A DNA stretch of 5,589 bases from an uncultured Alistipes sp. (GTDB lineage Bacteria; Bacteroidota; Bacteroidia; Bacteroidales; Rikenellaceae): NCBI GenBank assembly GCA_947174295.1, contig CAMWIG010000141.1, positions 1 through 5,589 on the forward strand, read 5' to 3'. Below the pieces are notes generated by a model, which was not told where the DNA came from, did not search any database, and saw only the letters and a list, made by a program, of their open reading frames with translations. The translations under genes were made by a program, and so were the position numbers. Shown piece after piece: positions 1 through 5,589 of the stretch. How positions within the stretch are numbered: the first letter of the stretch is position 1; the number at the start of each line of letters is the position of its first letter.

Positions 1-86
1 CGGCTTAATTTTGAAATATGAGTTTCGAGCCGGCAGCAGAAAGGCGAGTGCTTGGCCGGAAGCATGAACGGCCGGCGGGGCCTGGG

Positions 87-94
87 TAATTTTG
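87..94 (+). promoter_or_regulatory. Candidate Bacteroidota -7 promoter element (TAATTTTG)
   Basis: TAATTTTG fits the TAnnTTTG consensus of the -7 element used by the Bacteroidota primary sigma factor. It is the only heptad in the array preceded by T, and so the only one fitting the full consensus. A transcript from here would begin near base 100, giving a leader of roughly 20 nt before mutS2. Against it, no TTTG -33 element sits 19-21 bases upstream (around 62-67). The same octamer also occurs at 6-13, where the -33 position falls outside the window. The assignment is tentative. Confidence 0.3.
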
Positions 95-122
95 AATTTT
101 GAATTCCGAATTTTGAATTTTA
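88..122 (+). repeat. Tandem 7-bp repeat, five units, ending at the mutS2 start codon
   Basis: Five consecutive heptamers are read in perfect phase: AATTTTG (88-94), AATTTTG (95-101), AATTCCG (102-108), AATTTTG (109-115) and AATTTTA (116-122). Three units are identical. The third differs at two bases and the fifth at its last base. The array ends exactly one base before the ATG at 123. It is the longest A/T-rich run in this GC-rich window. The repetition is seen directly. What it does is unknown: it could be an unstructured A/T-rich leader helping SD-independent initiation, a promoter-proximal spacer, or a slippage-prone simple repeat. Confidence 0.85.
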
Positions 123-2612
123 ATGATATATCCGTCTAATTTCGAACAGAAGATAGGTTTCGACCGTCTGCGGCGTCAGGTCGCTGAGCTCTGCACCATG
201 CGAGCTGCGCGCGAGCGCGTCGAGGGCGAGACGTTCTCGGTCTCGGCCGACGAAATCGAGCGCCGTCAGGCTTTGGCCGACGAGGTGCGCCGCATGCTCG
301 ACCTCGAACGCGACTTTCCGACCGAGGAGTTTTCGGATGTCGACTATATAGTGGCTAAAATCCGAGTCGAGGGTTCGTTCCTCACCACCGAGGAGGTCGT
401 CGTGCTGCGCCGTGCGCTGGCGTCGATAGGCGCTCTGGTCGGCTTCGTGATGAGCCGCGACGAACGCACCTACCCGCGTCTTCGCGAGTTGAGCGCGGGC
501 GTGGAGTCGTTCCCCGAGATTGTGGAGGCCGTCGACCGCATAGTCGACCGCTTCGGCAAGATTCGCGACAACGCATCGCCCGAGCTGCACGACGTGCGCC
601 GAGCCATCCGCGAACGCGAGGGGCAGGTGTCCAAACGTCTGCAACAGATTCTCGCCTCGGCCAAGAACTCGGGCATAGTCGACGCCGACGCCTCGATATC
701 CATACGCGACGGCCGTGCGGTGATTCCCGTGTCGGCCGGCAACAAACGCAAGTTGCAGGGCTTCATCCACGACGAGTCGGCCACGGGCAAGACATTCTAC
801 ATCGAGCCGGTCGAGGTGGTCGAAATCAACAACGAACTGCGCGAGTTGGAGTATGCCGAGCGGCGGGAGATAGTCCGCATCCTCACGGCCTTCACCGAGT
901 CGGTGCGCCCTTCGGCCGACCTGATAGCCTGCTCGGGCGAATACCTCGCCGAGGTGGACATGATACGAGCCAAGGCGCGCTGGGCGTCGGCCAACGGATG
1001 CGTGAAACCGATAGTCTCGATCGACGACCGCATGGTGCTGCGCAATGCGCGCCACCCTCTGCTGGCGCAGACTCTCGCCGAGCAGAAGCGCGAAATCGTG
1101 CCGCTCGACATGCAGCTCGACGCCTCGAAGCGCATCCTCGTCATCTCGGGTCCGAATGCCGGCGGAAAGTCGGTGTGCCTGAAAACCACGGGCATCGTGC
1201 AGTATATGTTCCAGTGCGGATTTCCCGTGCCGGCGTCGGAAATCTCGGAGCTGCCGGTCTTCCGCTCGATTTTCATCGACATCGGCGACGAGCAGTCGCT
1301 CGACGACGACCTGTCGACCTATTCGTCGCACCTGCTGAACATGAAGAACATGCTGGCCGGAGCATCGGAGCGCACGCTGATTCTCATCGACGAGTTCGGC
1401 TCGGGCACGGAGCCTACGATAGGCGGCGCCATTGCCGAGTCGATTCTCGAACGGCTGCTGGCCCGCGGCTGCTACGGAGTCATCACGACGCACTACGCCA
1501 ACATCAAGTACTTCGCGTCGAATACCGACGGCATAGCCAACGGCGCGATGATGTTCGACGTGCAGCAGATACGTCCGCTGTTCCGTCTCGAAACGGGCAA
1601 GCCGGGAAGTTCGTTCGCCGTGGAGATAGCGCGCAAGATAGGTCTTTCGGAGGACATAATACGCGACGCGAGCGAGAAGGCGGGCAGCGACCACATGAAC
1701 ATCGAGAAGCAGCTGCGCGAAATCGCCCGCGACCGCCGCTACTGGGAGCAGAAGCGCGACCGCATACGCCAGACCGACCGCCGTGTCGAGGAGCTCGAAC
1801 AGAACTACTCCGAGCAGCTCGCCCGCATACGCAGCGAGCGGGCCGAGATTATCCGCACGGCCAAGGAGGAGGCGCAGCGCATGATTGCCGATGCGAACCG
1901 TCAGATAGAAAACACGATACGCGCTATCCGCGAGTCGCAGGCCGAGCGTGAGATGACGCGTCTGGCCCGTCGCGAGCTGGACGAGTTCGCGGCCGCCGTG
2001 GAGCGGCAGCGCGAGTCGGAGCGTTCGGCCGAGGTCGAGCGCGAGATGGAGCGTTTGGAGCGCCGCCGAGCGCGCCGTGCCGAGCGCAAGGCGCAGGCGT
2101 CCGGCGCGGCGGATTCACCGGCTGCCGAGGAGCCGAAGCAGCTGCCCGTCGAGGTGGGTTCGAAGGTGAGAATAGAGGGACAGGACACGCCGGGCGTCGT
2201 GCAGTCCGTGAAAGGGCAGAAGGCGCAGGTGGCCTTCGGGCAGATTCTGACCACGGTCGCCGTGTCGAAGCTCACGGTGGTATCGAATGCCGAGTTCAAG
2301 CGCGCCACGCGCCCAACGACGGCCCGCACCGTCGTGTCGGTAGACATATCGAACCGCAAGCTCAACTTCCGCGACCATATCGACGTGCGCGGCATGCGTG
2401 CGGCCGAGGCGTTGGAGGCGGTCGAGGATTTGGTCGACGACGCGCTGATGGTGGGCGTCGGCTCGGTCACGATTCTGCACGGCAAGGGCACGGGAGCCCT
2501 CAAAGAGGAGATTAGGCGCTATCTGCGCAGCGTGCCCGATGTCGAGAGTGCCGTCGACGAGCATGCCGACCGCGGCGGCGCCGGAATAACGATAGTTACG
2601 TTCAAAGGATAG
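123..2612 (+). CDS. mutS2: MutS2 family protein (MutS-type ATPase with C-terminal Smr domain)
   Basis: This is a complete 829-residue MutS2, somewhat longer than the roughly 785 residues of the Bacillus subtilis protein. Residues 1-320 form the MutS-like core/lever region; it lacks the mismatch-recognition domain of MutS1. The ATPase domain has Walker A GPNAGGKS at 343-350, an ABC-signature-like loop LSTYSSH at 397-403, Walker B ending in DE at 423-424 followed by FGSGTEP, and the switch histidine in TTH at 455-457. Residues about 525-660 are a highly charged Arg/Glu-rich coiled coil. Residues about 674-720 resemble the KOW-like segment of the family. The Smr domain fills about 750-829, with DVRG (754-757, for the usual LDLRG) and HGKGTG (786-791). 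MutS2 proteins are dimeric cytoplasmic ATPases. They have been linked to suppression of recombination through branched-DNA binding and Smr nuclease activity, and in B. subtilis to sensing and splitting collided ribosomes; which applies here cannot be told. The start at 123 directly follows an A/T repeat and has no Shine-Dalgarno site. ATA isoleucine codons are frequent. All catalytic motifs are intact. Confidence 0.97.
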   Translation: MIYPSNFEQKIGFDRLRRQVAELCTMRAARERVEGETFSVSADEIERRQALADEVRRMLDLERDFPTEEFSDVDYIVAKIRVEGSFLTTEEVVVLRRALASIGALVGFVMSRDERTYPRLRELSAGVESFPEIVEAVDRIVDRFGKIRDNASPELHDVRRAIREREGQVSKRLQQILASAKNSGIVDADASISIRDGRAVIPVSAGNKRKLQGFIHDESATGKTFYIEPVEVVEINNELRELEYAERREIVRILTAFTESVRPSADLIACSGEYLAEVDMIRAKARWASANGCVKPIVSIDDRMVLRNARHPLLAQTLAEQKREIVPLDMQLDASKRILVISGPNAGGKSVCLKTTGIVQYMFQCGFPVPASEISELPVFRSIFIDIGDEQSLDDDLSTYSSHLLNMKNMLAGASERTLILIDEFGSGTEPTIGGAIAESILERLLARGCYGVITTHYANIKYFASNTDGIANGAMMFDVQQIRPLFRLETGKPGSSFAVEIARKIGLSEDIIRDASEKAGSDHMNIEKQLREIARDRRYWEQKRDRIRQTDRRVEELEQNYSEQLARIRSERAEIIRTAKEEAQRMIADANRQIENTIRAIRESQAEREMTRLARRELDEFAAAVERQRESERSAEVEREMERLERRRARRAERKAQASGAADSPAAEEPKQLPVEVGSKVRIEGQDTPGVVQSVKGQKAQVAFGQILTTVAVSKLTVVSNAEFKRATRPTTARTVVSVDISNRKLNFRDHIDVRGMRAAEALEAVEDLVDDALMVGVGSVTILHGKGTGALKEEIRRYLRSVPDVESAVDEHADRGGAGITIVTFKG

Positions 2613-2631
2613 TGTGAACAGAGAGTAAACG

Positions 2632-5001
2632 ATGAAATACCTTTTATCCGAAATCGCCGCCTTGTGCGACGGCGTGCTTGCGGGTTGCGACCGCGAGGTG
2701 CGGGAGGTGATGACCGACAGCCGCAGCTGTGCGTTCGGTGCCTCGCCGCTCTTCGTCGCCATGGCGGGCGACAACCACGATTCGCACCGCTACGTGCGCG
2801 AGATGTACGAGCGCGGCGTGAGGGCGTTCCTCTGCGAACGCGACGTGCCGGGGTGCGAGACGATGGCCGATGCCGGTTTCGTGCGGGTGGAGAACTCGGT
2901 GCGCGCCCTGCAACGGCTTGCCGCCGACCGCCGGGCCGGATTCCGCGGTACGGTGGTGGGAATCACCGGGTCGAACGGAAAGACCGTGGTCAAGGAGTGG
3001 ATTGCGCAGATGGTGCCTCCGGGCGTCAAACTCTTCCGCTCGCCCAAGAGCTATAACTCGCAGCTGGGCGTGGCGCTGTCGCTACTGATGATGGAGGGCG
3101 ACGAGGAGGTGGCTCTCATCGAGGCCGGCATCTCGCGGCCCAACGAGATGGTGCGTCTGGAACGCATGATTCGCCCCGACGTGGTGGTGCTCACCTCGAT
3201 TGGCGACGCCCACCAGGAGAACTTCCCCACGGTGGAGGACAAGACGATGGAGAAGCTCATACTCGCCCGCCGGGCCTCTACGGTGGTATACCACAGCGAC
3301 TACGACTTCGTCGGCGAGCAGGTCGGCAAGCAGTGCCGCACGGCCCGCCGTGTCGATGCCGCCGAGGTGCCGGTCGAGGGGCTCTCCGACCCGACGGCTG
3401 TGCGCAACGCACAGGTCGTGAAGGCATTCTGCGAGGTGATGGGCTATCCGACCGACGGTGTAGCCGCAGCCAAACCCGTTGTCGCAATGCGTTCGGAGGT
3501 CAAGGAGGGAATCAACGGCTCGCTCATCGTGGACGACACCTACAACTGCGACATCAACTCGCTGGCGCTGGCGCTCGACTACCTGCACTCCGTGGCGGCG
3601 GGCCGAGCCATGACGCTGATACTTTCCGACATACTGCAAAGCGGAATGTCGGGCGACGAGCTCTATTCCCGCGTGGCGCGAATGGCGGAGCGTGCGGGCG
3701 TCGACCGTGTGGTCGGCATCGGCACGCGAATATGCGGTTATGCCGACAAATTTTCGTGCGACGCGGCGTTCTATACCACCGTCGAAGAGTTCCTGCGCGG
3801 CATGCGCAGCTCCGATGTCGCGGGCCGCGCCATACTCATAAAGGGCAGCCGCACGAGCCGTTTCGAACGGCTGAGCCACGCTCTGGGCCGCAAGAGCCAT
3901 ACGACGACGCTCGAAGTGAACCTCGATGCCATGGTGCGCAATCTCAACTATTTCCGTGCGCGGCTCGGCCAATCCGTGCGCCTTACGGCCATGGTCAAGG
4001 CCGCGAGCTACGGTTCGGGCGACTTCGAGGTCGCGCAGATGCTGCAACATCAGGGCGTAGACTTTCTGGCCGTGGCTTTCGCCGACGAGGGCGTCCTGCT
4101 GCGCGAGCGCGGCATCTCGATGCGCATCGTGGTGCTCAATGCCGACGCCGACAGCTTCGAGGCGATGATTTCCAACCGCCTCGAACCCGAGATATACTCG
4201 CTGCATTCGCTTCGCGAGTTCGTCGCCGCGGCCGCACGCTACGGCGAGATGAACTACCCGATACACATCAAGCTCGACACGGGCATGCACCGTCTGGGCT
4301 TCGTCGAGGATGAGCTGCCGGCACTGGTCGCCGAACTCGAAGCCTCGGCGCGCACAGTGCGCGCGGCATCGGTTTTCGCGCATCTGTGCTGCGCCGACGA
4401 TCCGGCGCAGGACGCATTTACGCGCGAACAAATCGCGCGCTTCGACAGAATGAGCTCGTCGGTTTCCGCCGCAGTGGGCTACCCCGTAATCCGCCATACG
4501 GCTAACTCGGCTGCCATGGAGCGATTCCCCGAGGCGCAGTTCGACATGTGCCGTCTGGGGCTGGGGCTCTACGGCTTCGGATTCGAACACAACGACCGTC
4601 TGTCGCCCGTGGCCACGCTGCGCACGCGAATCGTGCAGGTGAAGCGGCTTGCGGCGGGCGAGACCGTGGGCTACGGCCGTGCGGGAGTGCTCGCGCGCGA
4701 CAGCGTGACGGCGACTATTCCCGTGGGCTATGCCGACGGTCTGGACCGCCATCTGGGCTGCGGGGCGTGGTCGATGCTCGTCGCGGGCCGTCCGGCTCCG
4801 ATTGTGGGGCGCATCTGCATGGACAGCTGCATGCTCGACGTGACGGATATCCCCGGCGTGGCCGAGGGCGACGAGGTGACGGTCTTTTCGGCCGCAGCGG
4901 GCAATACGCCCGAAGATATGGCGCGCGTGCTGGGGACGATTCCCTACGAGATACTCACCTCGGTATCGTCGCGCGTGAAGAGAGTATATGTAAAGGAATG
5001 A
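2632..5001 (+). CDS. murF-alr: Bifunctional UDP-MurNAc-tripeptide:D-Ala-D-Ala ligase / alanine racemase (MurF-Alr fusion)
   Basis: This 789-residue fusion covers two steps of peptidoglycan precursor synthesis in the cytoplasm. The MurF half (about 1-420) adds D-Ala-D-Ala to UDP-MurNAc-tripeptide using ATP. It shows TDSRS near residue 28, the Mur-ligase P-loop G110-I-T-G-S-N-G-K-T118, SYNSQLG for substrate contacts, a GDAHQENF segment, Lys208 at the place of the carbamylated lysine of Mur ligases (by eye), DDTYN at 301-305, and KGSRTSRFE near the end of the half. The Alr half (about 425-789) is a PLP-dependent fold-III racemase converting L-Ala to D-Ala. It shows EVNLDAM at its start, MVKAASYG with the PLP lysine K456, GYADG with the likely catalytic Tyr700, and GRICMDSCM. 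Both halves look catalytically complete and are in one frame with no internal stop, so the fusion is real. This fusion is known in Bacteroidota. The 19-base gap after mutS2 holds no terminator, and no strong Shine-Dalgarno site precedes the ATG. The D-Ala-D-Ala synthase (Ddl) needed between the two reactions is not in the window. Confidence 0.97.
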   Translation: MKYLLSEIAALCDGVLAGCDREVREVMTDSRSCAFGASPLFVAMAGDNHDSHRYVREMYERGVRAFLCERDVPGCETMADAGFVRVENSVRALQRLAADRRAGFRGTVVGITGSNGKTVVKEWIAQMVPPGVKLFRSPKSYNSQLGVALSLLMMEGDEEVALIEAGISRPNEMVRLERMIRPDVVVLTSIGDAHQENFPTVEDKTMEKLILARRASTVVYHSDYDFVGEQVGKQCRTARRVDAAEVPVEGLSDPTAVRNAQVVKAFCEVMGYPTDGVAAAKPVVAMRSEVKEGINGSLIVDDTYNCDINSLALALDYLHSVAAGRAMTLILSDILQSGMSGDELYSRVARMAERAGVDRVVGIGTRICGYADKFSCDAAFYTTVEEFLRGMRSSDVAGRAILIKGSRTSRFERLSHALGRKSHTTTLEVNLDAMVRNLNYFRARLGQSVRLTAMVKAASYGSGDFEVAQMLQHQGVDFLAVAFADEGVLLRERGISMRIVVLNADADSFEAMISNRLEPEIYSLHSLREFVAAAARYGEMNYPIHIKLDTGMHRLGFVEDELPALVAELEASARTVRAASVFAHLCCADDPAQDAFTREQIARFDRMSSSVSAAVGYPVIRHTANSAAMERFPEAQFDMCRLGLGLYGFGFEHNDRLSPVATLRTRIVQVKRLAAGETVGYGRAGVLARDSVTATIPVGYADGLDRHLGCGAWSMLVAGRPAPIVGRICMDSCMLDVTDIPGVAEGDEVTVFSAAAGNTPEDMARVLGTIPYEILTSVSSRVKRVYVKE
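4992..4997 (+). promoter_or_regulatory. Candidate ribosome binding site AAAGGA, bearing on the methyltransferase start
   Basis: AAAGGA lies in the last codons of murF-alr, directly before the ATG at 4998 with no spacer, so it cannot act as a Shine-Dalgarno site for that codon. It lies nine bases before the in-frame ATG at 5007, a workable spacing. This favours 5007 over the ATGA-overlapping start. The argument is weak, because Bacteroidota ribosomes rely little on Shine-Dalgarno pairing. With either start, ribosomes finishing murF-alr arrive on top of the initiation region, which fits coupled expression. Confidence 0.35.
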
Positions 5002-5589
5002 CAGCAATGGCAGCAGGAACACTCTATCTGATACCTTGTCCTATCGACCCCGAAGGGGGCGTGTACGACGTCGTGCCGGCCCGCAACCGCGAGATTATCG
5101 ACTCGCTGGACTACTTCATCGTCGAAAATACCCGTTCGGCGCGGCGTTTCCTGTCGAAGGCGGGCATCGCGCGGCCGATCGACACGTTGGAGTTTCGCGA
5201 ACTGAACGAACATTCGGTAGCCGGCGCAGCCGTCGAGGAGCTCGTGCGGCCGATTGCCGAGGGCCGCTCGGCAGGCGTCATCTCCGAAGCCGGAGTGCCG
5301 GCCGTCGCCGACCCCGGAGCGCTGGTCGTGGAGCTGTGCCACCGGCGGGGAATCCGTGTGGTGCCTCTGGTCGGGCCGTCGTCGATTATAATGGCCGTCA
5401 TGGCGTCGGGCATGAACGGGCAGTCGTTCGCCTTCAACGGCTACCTGCCCGTCAAGCCGCAGGAGCGCGCGCGGGCCATCCGCTTCTTCGAGCGGCGGGC
5501 CGTGCAGGAGCGCCAGACGCAGCTCTTCATTGAGCCGCCCTACCGCAACGTGAAGCTGTGGGTCGAGCTGTTGCAGACGTGCGCACCGG
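4998..5589 (+). CDS. SAM-dependent methyltransferase, RsmI-like (tetrapyrrole methylase fold), partial at 3' end
   Basis: The reading frame is open from the ATG at 4998 to the window edge (197 codons, no stop). It resembles COG0313/RsmI, whose classical member 2'-O-methylates C1402 of 16S rRNA. Motifs, numbered from this ATG, are: LYLIP at 9-13, VENTRSARRFL from 42 (EDTR in RsmI), ISEAGVPAVADPG at 95-107 (SDAGTPLISDPG-like), PLVGPSS at 123-129, then SGMNGQSFAFNGYLP, and QLFIEPPYRN at 175-184. It most resembles the short type (about 230-240 residues) found in Bacteroidota; on that comparison most of the protein is present and roughly 40 residues are missing. The usual N-terminal PTPIGNLxD motif is replaced by PCPIDPEGG, so the RsmI target should not be assumed. 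The start overlaps the murF-alr stop as ATGA, suggesting coupled translation. A second in-frame ATG at 5007 lies nine bases after AGGA and gives an N-terminus closer to homologues as I remember them, so it may be the true start. Confidence 0.9.
   Translation, partial: MTAMAAGTLYLIPCPIDPEGGVYDVVPARNREIIDSLDYFIVENTRSARRFLSKAGIARPIDTLEFRELNEHSVAGAAVEELVRPIAEGRSAGVISEAGVPAVADPGALVVELCHRRGIRVVPLVGPSSIIMAVMASGMNGQSFAFNGYLPVKPQERARAIRFFERRAVQERQTQLFIEPPYRNVKLWVELLQTCAP

Larger units (their letters stand above)
1..122. other. Left flank and leader upstream of mutS2, no supportable gene
   Basis: No gene can be supported in this stretch. On the + strand one frame has a stop at 6-8 and another at 19-21. 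The third is open from the window edge to a TGA at 65-67, which could be the last 21 residues of an upstream gene, but it matches no family I recognise. The composition changes abruptly: bases 22-86 are GC-rich like the rest of the window, while 5-20 and 87-131 are A/T-rich. The 10-mer TAATTTTGAA occurs twice, at 6-15 and 87-96. The region probably holds the end of an upstream gene and the mutS2 promoter/leader. Confidence 0.4.

Noticed and set aside
2..67. Open frame from the window edge to a TGA at 65-67 as the C-terminus of an upstream gene
   Set aside because: Only 21 codons are visible, with no recognisable sequence. Such a stretch without a stop is common in GC-rich DNA, so it is left uncalled.
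53..74. Inverted repeat GGCCG (54-58) / CGGCC (69-73) as a terminator of an upstream gene
   Set aside because: The stem is only five pairs with a ten-base loop, and no T-run follows directly; the nearest T-run is in the heptamer array about 16 bases later. Chance GC pairing is as likely.
120..1694. A 524-codon open frame on the - strand opposite mutS2
   Set aside because: Its composition is the same antisense-shadow type, with no domain seen. The + strand frame carries the MutS2 Walker A, Walker B and signature motifs in this stretch.
998..1951. A 317-codon + strand open frame inside mutS2 in another frame
   Set aside because: The Arg/Ala/His-rich translation is low in hydrophobic residues and has no motif. 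It is an out-of-frame reading of mutS2. The similar frames at 3333-4313 and 5036-5533 are rejected for the same reason.
2613..2631. The mutS2 to murF-alr spacer as a promoter or terminator site
   Set aside because: The 19 bases contain no inverted repeat, no T-run and no TAnnTTTG match. It looks like a plain intra-operon gap.
3082..5022. A 646-codon open frame on the - strand, antisense to murF-alr and the start of the methyltransferase
   Set aside because: It is rich in His, Arg, Ala and Val with no recognisable motif, and it lies opposite a gene with clear catalytic motifs. Long antisense open frames are expected where codons are strongly GC-biased.

Overview
The window is a compact, GC-rich piece of bacterial core genome. 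Three genes lie head to tail on the + strand and take up almost everything from base 123 to the right edge. The best guess for the host is a Bacteroidota, probably a GC-rich gut lineage such as Alistipes/Rikenellaceae. The evidence is a single polypeptide joining MurF to alanine racemase (an arrangement known in that phylum), the short RsmI-like methyltransferase type found there, the absence of convincing Shine-Dalgarno sites before the first two genes, and an A/T-rich leader in an otherwise GC-rich sequence. The phylum is well supported; the genus is inference.

Layout: 1-122 is a flank with no supportable gene. Its last 35 bases are five in-phase copies of a 7-base A/T-rich unit that run directly into the first start codon. 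123-2612 is mutS2, complete, with MutS-type ATPase, coiled coil, KOW-like and C-terminal Smr domains. A 19-base spacer follows. 2632-5001 is a complete bifunctional murF-alr fusion (D-Ala-D-Ala-adding ligase plus alanine racemase). 4998-5589 is the 5' part of a tetrapyrrole-methylase-fold SAM-dependent methyltransferase (RsmI/COG0313-like). It overlaps the murF-alr stop codon by ATGA and is cut by the window edge.

The three genes look like one transcription unit: same strand, a 19-base gap, then a 4-base overlap, and no terminator between them. MurF-Alr makes D-alanine from L-alanine and attaches D-Ala-D-Ala to the peptidoglycan precursor. MutS2 acts on branched DNA and/or collided ribosomes. 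The methyltransferase probably modifies rRNA. The functional link is loose (growth and translation housekeeping). I see no mobile element, CRISPR array, tRNA, rRNA or new multi-gene system. The most unusual item is the heptamer repeat abutting the mutS2 start codon.
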